64,000 bases of DNA from assembly GCA_006176705.1 (NCBI GenBank), contig QRFJ01000296.1:876251-940250 (forward strand), read 5' to 3'. The notes beneath the pieces are model-generated. The model did no database searches, had not been told where the DNA came from, and saw only the letters and a list, made by a program, of their open reading frames with translations. A program made the position numbers and the translations under genes. Source of the stretch: Cocos nucifera (taxonomy: Eukaryota; Streptophyta; Magnoliopsida; Arecales; Arecaceae). Each line of letters starts with the position of its first letter. Position 1 is the stretch's first letter. Positions 47,001 to 59,053 of this stretch are shown piece by piece.

Positions 47001-50000
47001 GATATAATGAACATTATTTTCACATCATTTGCTCCTTCATTATGTTTTGGATGTTCAAATATTGTTTTACTGTTCTTGTGTTGATTGCAATGATGTGCCA
47101 AAGAATACTTGACATTGCTTTTAACAATTCATTTAGCTTCATGTAGATGAAGCAAAGAGGAGCAGTTGAACTTACTTGGGGCATACGTGATTTTCAGAAG
47201 GACCAAGATGTGAGAATTAAATTAGGATATGAAATATTTAACAAGGTATTTATTCCATCTATAAGCATGCATTATTGGGAATGTTATATGTTCAGTTTAC
47301 ATATTTTTTTTGTGGAAATATAGTTTCTGGACATTTTTAATACATCATTGAATTTAATATTGAAAAAATATTTGTCTCAGTATTATATATTTTATTGTTG
47401 CAATCAAGAAATTCCTGGTTGCTTTCTCCTAGCACATCCCAAGGTTTTCATTTAGCAGCATTTTTTTTTTTTTCATTTTGACTTTTGCAATTTTTCCAAA
47501 AGTGCAAACAGTGTCTAGGTCAAGAAATCTTCAAATGCATTTTAAAATCTGTTATTAGTGCATCTTTGATCTATCTATTTAAGGTGACAAGTTTTTTAAA
47601 AAAATTTGGGATGAGCTTTATCCCCTCCATTGGCTTCATGTATCCTACTTTGCTATTGATTCTCTATTTGTAATAATGTCCTTGTAATTGGTAAGTCTCT
47701 TCAAATCTTTTTTACACTATTTCCATCAAATTCGTTTTCTGTAATCCCTGCTCCCCTCTTTTTGAGCTTTTAATCTGAATCTCATATTTTTATTCATAGA
47801 AGCTATCTTTGGGTGGCCAAACTATTTTTTTTTTCCTTTATCTTTATTAGCTCCATTCCTTCTCTTTTTAAGACCAAAATGCCACCAGAAAATTTGAATC
47901 AGATGGTTGATATTTAAAGCAGATTTGCCTTTCAAGCAATAGCTGGATACATACAGCAAATAAGAGATTCCAAGTCCAAAATGTTCTGTGGAGCTTTGCT
48001 ATGTTTCTTTTGTTCATACATGCATGCATACATACATACATACATACATACATACAGCAAATAAGAGATTCCAAGTCCAAAATGTTCTGTGGAGCTTTGC
48101 TATGTTTCTTTTGTTCATACATACATACATACATATAGCAAATAAGAGATTCCAAGTCCAAAATGTTCTGTGAAGCTATGCTATGTTTCTTTTGTTCATA
48201 CATACATATAGCAAATAAGAGATTCCAAGAAATAATGAACTGTCCAAAATGTTCTGTGGAGCTTTGCTATGTTTCTTTTGTTCTTTGTTCTCATGTGAGA
48301 CCTCATGGGACATAAATTGAAGAGAGATGGTTACTTTTGTATTTATTAAATTTACAGAAGCTTGTTAGTTTGTACATTTTGCATCATCTCTCGATGTTCA
48401 TCTTTATTGCCTTTTATTTTAGACCTTGCTTTTCGTTGTATACAATTACAAGTGGCGGTCATGGTTGGTGAATGGACAAGATGATATGAATGAAGCCCAT
48501 ATTCATGAATGAGATTTTTTGGATGATCATTGTTGTAGATCTGCGAAGGACAGTTTAGATATTAACCAAATGCTGATGACAATGATAATATTTACATGTC
48601 ATATTCAAGCACCAAGGACTTGTTTCATGAGTGTGTTATGCTACTACAACTTTGCCTTATGGAGGTTGATCTTGGTATTCTGTGATCAGAACCCTTCTCA
48701 CTGTAGCTGAGTTACAGTTATAAGGGTTTATGGCACCATAAAGTGTACGTTTGATTGAAGAGATGCTAGAAGGTTGCATGGTATAGCTAATCAATGCCAT
48801 TAAGGGTAGATGGAAGACACCTATTTGGCATACCAATTGGGGAAAATAATGATAAACAGAGGCTGGAATAATTTAGGAGAAAAAATATGAACATCGTTAA
48901 TTTTAAACTACTCAAGGTTCTTGATGAATCAATTTTACTTTAAGGGGTCGTTCTTTTGCAGGTAAAACATTTACCTATGAATCTACAATTTCCTAGATAA
49001 ATATTTTTCAGATAACATTTAGATAGGAAAATAATTTACCTATGCTCTTTTATGCATGAGAAAGTTGCTTCAAAATATGTTACTCATGTTCTTTTACATT
49101 ACTACTTTCCTGGATAAGTTGTTAAAATTTATTCATATTTTCTATAATACCTCTTATGCTTTTTAGATTTGAAGAAAGTGGATAGCTGAGTTATTGAGCA
49201 TTAAATGATGGGAATATTGGAAATGATAATGGGGTATTTTATGTATAAAATTAAATGCCTATTTTACTGGCTAATGGAAAAATGACTTAGCCACCCCCTA
49301 GGTGGGTAAGATTTTTCCGCATTTAATGGATAAATGCTATCCATGGGAAAGTAACTTTTTCATCTTGAAAAATGTGAGAACATGGGTAAGTTGGTCAATA
49401 GAAAAGTAAACCAACTTTTTCATGGTATTTACCCACAAAAGAACGAGCCCTAAGTAGCTCAAACTTGAGGTAAGGTTGTGTTGATGCGGATTTTCGTTAA
49501 ATGCCAGAGTGGCTGGAGTTGGTAGAGTGCCAGGCCGCCGGGAGTGGGATCTACAAGAAAAGCCCCTGTCGGAGATGGCTTCGATAGGGATCCTCCGATG
49601 CTTAAGTCAATCATCTGGCCAACAGACAAGAAAGGAGAGCGTTCGAGAGAGAGAGATTACGTATCTCGGAGGTCCTCTTTTTACCTTTTTTTTGAAGGAA
49701 GGTTGGAGTTGTGGAAGAATGTGAGGATGTCAGAGAATGTGTGCATCGCCCTTAGGCTTTCTTAGGTTTGATAAGTAGTCATTTCATGGCATGTGGGGAG
49801 GCTTTCTTATTAATAGTGTGGACTGACAAGTAGTTGTTGGAGAGCATGGGTAACTCACTATACACATGATTATGCTCATTTATTAATGGGGTGACGTGGC
49901 GGGGCCATACTAAGACTTCTATGGAAGTCAATGGCCGAGATTGGGAGTGGAGGCTAATGCTGGTCGAGAACCTGTTGCGATGCCCACGGGAGAATGGTAT

Positions 50001-52400
50001 GAGAAGAGGAGGGGCAATTAATACCTCCATCCAATTCATATGATCACTCTTTTTCTTTTCTTTTGTCTTGTTGTGTGCTCTTGGGTGGATGGGATAGGAC
50101 GTAGAGAGGCAATTAAAGCCTCTGTCAGAGCCAAGTAAACCAAGGCAATTCTCAAAGTATATGTACGATCGGTCCAGTAGTTTTTTCGGGCTCCACATCT
50201 TCGGTCAGTACCAAAATACCCCCAACAGCTCGCATTAGGAACTGATAAGATTTTTGTCAATCCTGGAACTGATAAGGTGGATCAGGCCTAGGTTTAATCA
50301 CAAGACTAAAAGTGGCAAAGGGGCACCCAGGGGGCTGTCTTGTGCATGGATAGGTGCCTGGAGGTCAAGGCAACCCAAAACAATAAATTACAATAATTAA
50401 ATACAAGGAGAAGCCTTAAAAAGGTTACAATCTAACAAATGAAACATAATATATCAAGTAATATGTAGTGAATCAATAGGCACCAATTTGGCAACACCCA
50501 CCAATTCATCACTTGCAAGCAATCTAGAGACAGGTCAACTTAAAAACTAGAACATGCTGAAAGCCATTCAGACTGCTGACTCAAGCATTCAAATCAACTG
50601 ACTTGTCCATTCCACTGACCTGCTTGGGTCAGAACTATATATATATATATATATAAGTGCAATATCCCAACTTGCATCACCTTGACCCTGAACACCAGCC
50701 TACCTTGCTTTCCCTTGTATCTCCATTCCTAGTCTTCACTAGCACTCAAGTCTTATTGATATGAGCTGTGTAGGTGGATGGCTTCTTTTTTACCATCTTT
50801 CTGTGCGTACCAGAATTCTTAGTAGTACTTCTCTTTGTCCCTCAGGTGGCTGTCTTTTAAGTGATGCCCAAAGCTTGCATTAGTAATTGGCCAATAAAGT
50901 ATCAGAATTTTAGATTGATTTTTTTGTCTTGTTGGGTGGACTGGCAAATTACACGAGTTTGCATTACCCAATCAACAGCACCCAAGGTTCTTAGTCGTTG
51001 CTCCTTTACACTGAGCTATATACAAGTTGGCAATATGAGGATAAGAGAAGTCTCGGTTGAGGTCATTAGATTGGAGAGAATTTGTAGATAATTTAGGGTC
51101 ACTTGAAACTATATGATTGCAGGGCAAAGGTAGAGCCAACATCAGCTGAAACTTGCAAAGGTCATTATCCAATGATACAAGAGCAATGAATTTCATACGA
51201 GAACCACTAGAGTGAGTCCAGTCTGTTAAATGAGAAGGTTATGGATCATGGCAAAACTGCGACACCAAATTGCTTGCATTGGTGTAAAGAACATTCGTGG
51301 CCGGGAGGCAGTTGAATGAGATGCCATGATGGGGGAGCTGCCCCTGGTGTCAAACTGGAGTAGTTTGGGGAGTCAGAGGAAAAGAAGCTCTGCTTTTGGT
51401 TTTGCACGTATAGATCATGCGGGATAACACCATAGGATGGCCTCAGGTATAAATAGTGATTTTATGCAGTCGTATGAGGAACGACAGAGGGCAACCCGGG
51501 CATTGTAGAATCAATTTCATACAAGGTAATAAAACCAATGCCAAAAGAGACTTGATTGTGGAAAAAGTCATAAAATCATCAAAATATACTAAGTTTTGAA
51601 AGATGAAGAAAGAGGCATGGATGATGGTTGGTGGCTGCTAATGCATTTTGGAAGGGTTGCAATGATGTAGTGGATCCACCATTAAGGCCATTATGCAACT
51701 ACAGTAGGCTATGGCCCTCTTGGATGTATTAAGTGATAAAATGATTTACTTTCTGACTTTATTTGCCTATTTCTGCATGGACTGTGGAGTGCGGTTATTT
51801 CAGATTAAATTAATGGCTACTACAATGGCTGTTATTTGCTGTTATACTAGGAAGCAATGGTCGATGATAGTGCTATGTGCCTAAAAACTGCTCACTGAAA
51901 ATTTTTCCCCACCTTGTACCAAGTTTTGAGTATAAAAACAATATTAAATTTAGTTGAATGGTTGAAATGTTGAATGAAAATTGTAATTCAATTCCCATTA
52001 TAAAAATCACATTGCGGAATTTCTCGAATGTTGTTATTTATAATAGCTGTTACTTTAAACAGTTAATATTATTTGGCTGGTTCTGAAAGCTTGACCTCAT
52101 AGATTGATGTTTTTGTGAAAATGATTCCCAAGATGGACTGCTAAATGGACTGTTAAGGCAGAATTGGTGGCAGCATGGTTTTTTTAATGCCTTCCTCGTT
52201 GAGAGATTTTCTTTGCGTTGCCAATCTGAATGGGATTTGCTGCTACATGACTAAATAGAAACTAGAGGAGTGGGGGGTTTCTAAAGTTGCTTGACTGACC
52301 GTGTTTTTTATTGCAGATGCCATATATCCAGATCAGGGAAAATGCTTGGACGCTGAATGCTGATCTCAGTGGCAAATGGAATGTAAGATTTGATATGTAG
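44036..52400 (+). CDS. OEP21: Chloroplast outer envelope pore protein 21, 5 exons, 167 aa
   Basis: Predicted beta-barrel, anion-selective pore of the chloroplast outer envelope; the family is described as passing phosphorylated metabolites such as triose phosphates and as ATP-modulated. Exons: 44036-44128, 45130-45204, 45310-45462, 47147-47245, 52317-52400; all introns GT..AG, all junctions phase 0. The protein starts METSLRLGGDSKALRIHAKE and ends WNVRFDM, matching OEP21 at both ends and in length. Conserved internal blocks include MGVGVQ, KKAFPV-YDGLV, FQKDQDVRIKLGYE and YIQIRENAWTLNADLSGKWN. There is no cleavable transit peptide, as expected for this class. Introns are unusually large (about 1.0, 0.1, 1.7 and 5.1 kb) and house a minisatellite, a MITE and a solo LTR. 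All residues run uninterrupted, so the gene is probably functional. Confidence 0.95.
47955..48285. repeat. Minisatellite with internal (ACAT)n, 4 units
   Basis: A unit beginning GCAAATAAGAGATTCCAAG and ending TTCTTTTGTTCATACAT repeats with starts at about 47955, 48057, 48138 and 48211. Spacing falls from 102 to 81 to 73 bp because the (ACAT)n tail shortens and the last unit lacks part of it. Confidence 0.9.
48941..49453. mobile_element. PIF/Harbinger (Tourist-like) MITE
   Basis: A 507-bp element (48944-49450) with terminal inverted repeats GGGGTCGTTCTTTTG (left) and GGGCTCGTTCTTTTG (right, reverse-complemented), continuing as GGTAAA in both, flanked by TAA at 48941-48943 and 49451-49453. A 3-bp TWA duplication with G-rich ends is the hallmark of PIF/Harbinger. 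No transposase. Confidence 0.8.
49479..50227 (-). mobile_element. Solo LTR (Gypsy-type) in OEP21 intron 4
   Basis: Bounded by TGTTGATGCGG and CCCCCAACA (TG..CA, with the same inverted TGTTG/CAACA ends as the Tat LTRs). It contains GGATCCTCCGATGCTTAAGTCA-like sequence also present in the other LTRs of the window, and a GA-rich stretch. No internal domains follow. The 5-bp flanks (GGTTG and GCTCG) are not identical, so the solo-LTR status is likely but boundaries may be off or the duplication decayed. Confidence 0.55.
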
Positions 52401-55400
52401 TTCTTCCATATTCGAAAGTTTGACAAGAGAGGAAAGGTAATTATCCATCGAATGGAGGCCGTCCAGTTGTGATCTTTTATTAAATATTCCCTGCGTGTTG
52501 TTATTTTGTCAGTTGAACGTAAGATCAATAGCTATGCATAAGCACCTCCAGTCTCTGAATTCTTATTATTTTTAATTTTTAATTTTTTTTCATTATTCCT
52601 CATATCCTTTAATCCATCCAATATTTATAGCTTTTAGATTTCAAAATTAGTAATAACATGGTTTTATATATTATAAAACTAATTCCTAAGTGTTTCATCT
52701 TAAGCCCTATTGTTGTGAGCCTTTCCATGCGTTGGTGGTTTGGCCATCGAAGCATTGGATTATTATGTTTTGTGCACATCATCTTCATCGGTCCCAATGT
52801 CAACTAATAACCCACGAGCCTAATTTCATTTCTTGGTTTACACATATCCTTAGATAATACTTTCTCTTGTTCCTAAGCATTCTTATGTATGTGAATGATA
52901 ACAACGTGTGTTCTTGTGTTTATAAAGTACTCCATCTTTATTGAACATTATGATTGACACAAAGTTTTGTTTAAAACAGAGCTTTCATTTGTGTTACCTA
53001 ATCCATCTTTAATCATAGCCATCCTTCTGCTGTTGCTATCTGGTTATCTGTCTCCTGTGGATCAAAAATATCCTGTCCTACCTACTTTAGGGTGTCCTGA
53101 CGAGACGTGGATGGGAGAGAGTGGGAGCACATGATTGAAACCAGTAATCCCAGGGCCCTAAAGAACGGAAAGTGGGGCGTCCCCATGGACCTGGATATCA
53201 TAACCAGCGGACTCAAGGCAAGGGGAATGTCGCTTCCGCTTTCGTCCCACTTTGGGTCTTTCTGGAAGTAGGCTCGAGTGGCTGCTTTTCCAGTTATTTG
53301 AGTCCACTTGTTCACATGTGATCGCTTTCTTTTGGTGTTAATCTTCGAGGTAGTGCCTTCTATCCAAATCTTAGAATGTGCTCGAGGGTAAGGGGGGATG
53401 TGGACTTCAGTCAACTTTCCACTCACCATTGCCACTGCATTCAGATGTATCTAGAGAATCTTACATGCTTTTTGGTGGCTTGGTCTAGAAATCATTGTTT
53501 ACTAAGAGATTGGTAATCCGGGAACCTACTTTGTTATGGTGCTGGCATGGTAATTGGTATCTCCTACAAGATTGGAATACGGTGAGATGAAGAAGAAGGG
53601 AATAGAATGAGCTTCTTCTTCTTCTTATTCTTCTTCTCTCTCTCTCTCTCTCTCCATAATTATCGTGTGTGCCATCAATTGAATTAAGGATACATCTCAT
53701 GAAAAGGAAAGGGGTTTAGATTGCTGTATGTTACAATCACAATAGGATGTGAATCAAGGAGTGCATGAGTAACATCCATCTTACCGCAGTGCATGCAATA
53801 TGCCGTGAGAAACTGTTTGATATAAGGGGAGGCTATCAATGGACTGAGAGCATGCTAGTTATCGCTCATCAGAAAGACCTTAAAAACTTTGAGATTTTGA
53901 GGGTATTAAAATCTGCCTAGAAAAAGTGATTTCCAATTTTGTTGAGATATCTTGGGCTCAAACTCTTTCAAATTCTGTCTAGTTGATCATGCATGATTAA
54001 TGCGTTTCACCATATGATGGTGGCAGTCGTCTTAATTTGATATCATGTGGTTAAACTTGACAAAATTGGATGAGAGGGAAGATGAACTCAGTTTTCCAAA
54101 CTTCTCCCTTTCTTCACATCTTTGCTTCAGCCAACATCTCCCTTGTAGGAGATATCATGGTGAATATTTCATCATGATCAGATGGCTACATCCACATGAC
54201 ATAAATTGATAAGATCCCTTAATTTGTTAAAGATGCCAAGGCAACAAAAGGACCTGGTTCATTGATGAAATAATCAACATGATTAAATCAGAGCAATTCG
54301 AGGGCCCCAATCCTGAGCTATTGCCTGTTCCTAGCAGGATCAAATTAAGTTGGCCGCATGCAATTATCTGTTCAAAGTGGAGGTAGACTGAAACAAGTCA
54401 TCGGTGAAAGCTCCCCAAAACCTGGGCCTGCAAGAAAATATCTGGACTGTCAGTGGGGAAGAATTCCATTTGATGCAAACCTGTTGAGATGTGACATTTC
54501 GAATGCAATGAACTAGAAAACAGATATTTTTATGACCTATGGTGAAAAAGCCTTGTTGGAGGGAATCACCAGGGTTTGATTGCAAGCACGCTACTCTAAG
54601 GCACCAACCACGGTCAGTCGCTGTAATCATATTTTGTGAACCGTGTGAACGTAGGCGATTGATCTGAAGCCTCAGTTCTCAAGGAGAATGGACATTATAT
54701 AAGATTTATATTTTTTAGGTTTAATACATAACTAGTTTGTGAATTGGCGCTTGCACCGGTGGCTACGCATCTGCACATCCTTCATTTTGAAGCTTATGCC
54801 TCCCCGGAAATGTGGGCAGTGATAGAGAAAATCAATAGGATAAGGCTTGTTATTGCTATTTTTGATAGGGAGCATAATATTGAAATGAATTTGGTTCTAA
54901 AGATGAAGGATTCTTGTTGCTGCTATTTTTGATATTAAGAAAATGATGCTGCAATAAATTGGTTTCAAAAAATATGACAATTGATATGCATCTTATCATT
55001 ATCTAGTTTAATTTAAAAACGGTAGATTACATTCAATAATTTGGATCGTCAATGTAAGATCTAAATCTGATTGGTGGAAATAGAGTCCCTGGATTCCTCC
55101 TTAGAAGGCACCTAAGATAAGTCAAAGTTGGTTCTTAGGAGAATCCTAATTGGAATCCAAAAAGGAGATGGAGTTCCTATCCAATAGGGACTCCTGGGCG
55201 CCTCCAGCTTGGGCACATGCCAAGGATGGCGTGCACCCTCTTCCTTGCTAGACTTTTCCGCTCTCTTCCTTTCAAACAGGATAAATAGGACAACCATGAC
55301 TGGCAATGATGGCAATAGTGGCAGTTGGAGGTGGTGGCAACAGCAACAATGGCACTCGACAATAGTGGTTAGCCAAATACGAAGGAATAGAGGATGGGGC

Positions 55401-55700
55401 ATGGCCCTTTTTCTTCCCTTTCTTCTCATTCATTTTTTTGTTTTTTTATAATGATCGGCACTTCTGCCAACAATCACTGCCTCATGTGAGGCCTTGGATC
55501 ACCCAAGAGTAGCAAAAGTGGCCTAAACCAGTAGCCAATGGTTGGCGATAATAAACAAAGAAAAAAGGCCCAAAATAGGGAAATCAATTTTAAATGGAAT
55601 TCCAGTGACTCACTAGCCCCAAACAAGGTAGAATGACCACCATAAAATCAAAAAAAGAGAGAAGAAGATGTCTTAGGTTCCATAGTCCCTCAAGTCTTAG
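52401..55700. other. Intergenic region downstream of OEP21
   Basis: No gene recognised. The first few hundred bases include the OEP21 3' UTR. A (CTT)n/(CT)n run lies at 53613-53653. Minus-strand ORFs at 53082-53435 and 54364-54630 have no family features. 55090-55450 has moderately higher GC and repeat-like sequence, possibly an LTR fragment. Confidence 0.4.
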
Positions 55701-55950
55701 CGGCTGGCTCTTAGCTTCGTTGAGAATTCGAGTTAAAGTAGAGGGGCGTAGTTGCGGAACCTTTCGGAAGGAGGGTTTCTTCTCACCCTTCTATCGAAGC
55801 TTCCTTGGTGGCGTGTTCGAAGAATTCGGGTCTTGTGCTGCGAGATTCGTAAACGCGGTCGAATTTCGTTCCTTGGGCGGTCGTGAGCACAATCGAACTT
55901 CCTCTGACCTCCCGTGAAATACCGAACTTCATTCCGTGGGAGAACCTCGT

Positions 55951-56165
55951 TCGGGGGAGATCTTATCTCCTACGGCCGAGCTTTCCTCGGGGGAGATCTT
56001 ATCTCCTGCAGTCGAGGTTCAAGTGCGTGCTCGGAGGAGATCTTATCTCCTACAGCCGAGCTTTCCTCGGAAGAGATCTTATCTCCTGCAGTCGAGGTCG
56101 AAGTGCGCGCTCGGGGAAGATGTTATCTCCTGCGGCCGAGATTTTTTTGGGGGAGATCTTATCTT
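55951..56165. repeat. 80-bp higher-order tandem repeat built of hairpins
   Basis: GAGATCTTATCTCC-type cores occur at 55957, 55993, 56037, 56073, 56117 and 56153, spaced 36, 44, 36, 44 and 36 bp. The true period is therefore 80 bp with two variant half-units. Every core is an inverted repeat (GGAGAT-CTT-ATCTCC). A related single unit (GGGGGAGACCTTGTCTCC) lies in the Tat 3' region near 36029-36046, so this is probably a remnant of a Tat-family 3' region. Confidence 0.88.
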
Positions 56166-56380
56166 CTTCTCAAGGTGGACTTTGATCTTCTGTTGGTCCA
56201 ACAACTTTGTAAGCGGATCTGCCGCATTATCTGTGGAGTCAACTCTCTTAACCTCGACGTAACCCTTCTCGAGGTAATCGTAGATGAGATAGTATCGCCG
56301 CTCGATGTGCTTAGATTTCTAGTGAGACCTTGGCTCCTTAGCAAGGGCTATGGCGCCATGGTCTAGAAGGAGTTTGGCTC
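56165..56380 (-). pseudogene. Ty1/Copia RNase H C-terminal fragment
   Basis: Minus-strand translation reads HGAIALAKEPRSH-stop-KSKHIERRYYLI, then GYVEVKRVDSTDNAADPLTK. This matches the end of Copia RNase H (GAIAL-KNPR-H-R-KHID-RYH-IRE and ADPLTK). One in-frame TAG replaces Gln. Only this fragment remains. Confidence 0.85.
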
Positions 56381-56739
56381 CTGAAGAAATCTGACTGAAG
56401 GAGAGGTTCGGCTAAAAGAGAGGTTCGGAAGGAGTTTGACTCCTACCTTCCTCTTCCTCCATCTCTCTTCCTCTCTCTCGGTCCCTCTCCCTGTTGTGAA
56501 GCCTTAGCCACTTTCCTTGTTGGATCTGGATGCCCTCCCAATCTGGACACCAATTCAACCTTGGCCTCACCCCTCCCCCCCATTTGTCTCTCCCTCCCTT
56601 ATTGTTCCTCTTCCCTCTCTCTCTCTCCCCCCCTCTACATCTTTATAATCATTAAAAAGATGAGAAGACATCGAGATCGAATTCCATATCTTAGACCTTA
56701 TTCAAATCTATTAGCTTTACTCTTTTCGAACTTCATGAG

Positions 56740-57175
56740 TTGGGGTGAAGCGGCCTAACTCATTAAATTTATTTGTATACTCTAATACTGTCATGTCATC
56801 TTTTTGCCTCAAAGCCAAGAACTCATTCTCTTTTACTAATTTCATTGAATTAAAAAGGTATTGATCATAAAAAATTTTCTTGAATTTCTTCCATGTCAGC
56901 TGGTTATTAGTATTCTCATATGTAGTTTTTATTGCATGGGAATGGCTAACCTAACCTTCCATGCCAAGAACTCATTAAATTTTTTTTAGCATGAGAATGG
57001 CTAGCCTAACCTTCACCTCCTCGGGATACTGTAGTGCATCAAACATCATTTCTATGTTTCGAATTCAAATCTCTACAACTAGAGAATCAGGTCCACCCTC
57101 AAATAGTAGTGGATTGAGTCTTCTAAATCTCTCATAATATGACTCTAAAGATGGCATAAATCGATGAGTAGATTG
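56740..57175 (-). pseudogene. Ty3/Gypsy gag fragment
   Basis: Minus-strand pieces: YYERFRRLNPLLFEGGPDSL, then a TGA for Trp, IRNIEMMFDALQYPEEVKVR, and after a short internal duplication NQLTWKKFKKIFYDQYLFNS and LALRQKDDMTVLEYTNKFNE. These are the standard retrotransposon gag blocks (F-G--P--A--W, TW--FK--F, EF--LRQ--MTV-EY--KF). A local duplication of AATGGCTA(A/G)CCTAACCTTC is seen around 56940-57025. Confidence 0.85.
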
Positions 57176-57179
57176 TGTC

Positions 57180-58420
57180 TGTTGTTGTTATTGAATAAGT
57201 TGAGCCATCTTCGGCCGCATTCGCGACCTCCTCGGTGCAAACAAGGCCGAACTCTCCCTCGAGCCCGCCATCAAGGAAGCCCCGCAGAAGGTCTCACAAG
57301 GAGGCGGAATGAAGTTTGGCCGCGTTCACGACCTCCCCAGCATAAGTGAGGCCTATCACATCCCTCAACTTAAACTTTGCTCGTCCTTGAGTAAAAAAAG
57401 AATTTAGTTTTAAATATCTTTTAACTTTAGAGTTTCGAATTTTACCAAAGCAGTTTTCAAAATGGCCATTGATATTCAGTAGAGCTTAAATGAGTTTCGA
57501 TGATATCGATTATAGAGATCATGACATATCCTATTATCATACAGAACTGAACCTAACTGGATCACACAAATAAGGATTTGAATCTGGTGATCATCAATTG
57601 AACTGATTGGATTTGAATAGAGAATCATTAGCGTGGAGCTGGTTCCAAATCTTTGAATGAATGAATATGTGCATATGAATATATAGATATATATATGTAT
57701 ATATATATTGCCGCTAACATTCAATAGATCAATGAGATGACAACGGGATCAAACACCTTTCAAGGTGAAACGGAGAATAATGATTAAGCAGGGACATTTG
57801 GACATATGGTCGAAGTAGGGTTGACTCAAAAATTAAGTTCTTTTATCTGAGATTTTTCAGTATAACATCCTTCAATGCTCAAGATGAATTTTAGGAAATA
57901 ATGAAAGAGAGAGAAAGTTTTAATAAAATAATATTATTATAAAAAAAAAAAAAAAAAGCTTATCGAGAGAATCCATCGATTCTCTTTATTTAAAAAAGAA
58001 AAAATTGGTGGCTGTTATCAAGATAGGAGTTAACCATTCAGCAATGACTTGATTTTTATTATAACATAATTATATAATAATAAATAATTATATTATATTA
58101 TAATTATAATTATTTTAATCATGCAATCATGGTTGAGCGGGTATATTTGCCGTAAAGATTATGACTTTGACATGATCCATTCGTCGTGATCTAAGATGAA
58201 GAACTTGGGGCATCTCTAGGATCGCATTACTTCGATTTATTTCGATATCAAGCAATTAAATATTCATCACATTATATGTATATTTACATGTATTTACCTA
58301 CCAGGATACGTATATGTATATATATTTTAAATAATGATGTATATATATTAGTGGGGTTCTCGTCCACCTGGCACTCCCAGCTCCCCTTAAAATAATAGGG
58401 GCGATACTTTTGAGCTTCCA
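57180..58420. other. Intergenic DNA up to the ATL promoter
   Basis: Short GC-rich repeat-like stretch (57205-57350, two similar CCGC-TTC-CGACCTCC blocks), then AT-rich DNA, a poly(A) run at 57942-57957 and TA-rich patches. No gene recognised. Confidence 0.4.
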
Positions 58421-58424
58421 TTCC

Positions 58425-58432
58425 TATATAAA
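58425..58432 (+). promoter_or_regulatory. TATA box of the ATL gene
   Basis: TATATAAA in the context TTCCTATATAAACCAGCC, 70 bp before the start codon. It predicts transcription from about 58457 and a leader of about 45 nt, C-rich as in many plant leaders. Confidence 0.8.
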
Positions 58433-58501
58433 CCAGCCCCATTCGAAGAAGTCCCCTCAGCCCCCCCACCCCCCCAACTCTTCTCTGTCTTCTCCGACCC
58501 A

Positions 58502-59053
58502 ATGCCTTCTCCAACGAGGTTTCTTCAGTCCTCCGGCCATTTACCAGCGGCGGATCCACCGGGCCCCCTGGCCGTTGACTCCGACGTGGTGGTGATCCTG
58601 GCGGCGCTGCTTTGCGCCCTAATCTGCGTCGTGGGCCTCGCCCTCGTCGCGCGCTGCGCCTGGCTCCGTCGCTCCTCCCCCTCCGCGCAGCCTTCGCCGC
58701 CGACCAAGGGGCTCAAGAAGAAGGCCATCCGCTCTCTCCCGACGCTCTCCTTCGACGGTTCCACCGCCTCCGCCGGGAAGCTGGCGGAGTGCCCGATCTG
58801 CCTCGCCGAGTTCGCCGCCGGCGACGAGATCCGGATCCTCCCGCACTGCGGCCACGGGTTCCACCTCGCGTGCGTGGACACGTGGCTCGCGTCCCACTCG
58901 TCCTGCCCCTCCTGCCGCCAGATTCTCGTCGTCACCACCCCTTCCCGATGCCCGAGGTGCGGTGCCACCTCCGACGACACCGCCGCCTCCGCCTCCACCT
59001 CTGCGGCGGAGGGCAGGGCCAAGGCCGGGGAGAATGGCGAGTTCTTGCCTTGA
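58502..59053 (+). CDS. RING-H2 finger E3 ubiquitin ligase, ATL family, 183 aa, intronless
   Basis: Predicted membrane-anchored E3 ligase that recruits a ubiquitin-loaded E2 through its RING. One transmembrane helix (about residues 28-50, VVVILAALLCALICVVGLAL) precedes a basic linker and the GLD-like segment (KGLKKKAIRSLPTLSFDG, about 69-86). The RING-H2 has all eight zinc ligands: Cys97, Cys100, Cys116, His118, His121, Cys124, Cys135, Cys138, with the ATL-type Pro98 and Trp128. The tail is Ala/Ser-rich and holds a further CPRC (150-153). Size and layout resemble ATL8/ATL80-type members; I do not assign an orthologue. The frame is very GC-rich, as in many monocot single-exon genes. Long antisense and shifted ORFs over it are GC artefacts. 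Confidence 0.95.
   Translation: MPSPTRFLQSSGHLPAADPPGPLAVDSDVVVILAALLCALICVVGLALVARCAWLRRSSPSAQPSPPTKGLKKKAIRSLPTLSFDGSTASAGKLAECPICLAEFAAGDEIRILPHCGHGFHLACVDTWLASHSSCPSCRQILVVTTPSRCPRCGATSDDTAASASTSAAEGRAKAGENGEFLP

Larger units (their letters stand above)
47246..52316 (+). other. 5.1 kb fourth intron of OEP21
   Basis: Holds the minisatellite (47955-48285), the PIF/Harbinger MITE (48944-49450), an LTR relic (49479-50227) and a (TA)n run at 50638-50656. The rest shows no coding signal. Confidence 0.8.

Noticed and set aside
48941..49453. hAT assignment for the MITE in OEP21 intron 4
   Set aside because: The ends are flanked by a 3-bp TAA duplication rather than 8 bp, and the termini are GGGSTCGTTC, which fits PIF/Harbinger better.
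53082..54630. Two minus-strand ORFs (117 and 88 residues) downstream of OEP21
   Set aside because: No recognisable domain, no splice-supported extension and no promoter. They are left as unexplained intergenic sequence.
58525..59022. 165-residue antisense ORF and 148-residue shifted-frame ORF over the ATL gene
   Set aside because: GC-rich coding DNA leaves other frames open. Only the + frame at 58502 has a transmembrane helix, a complete RING-H2 and a TATA box at the right distance.
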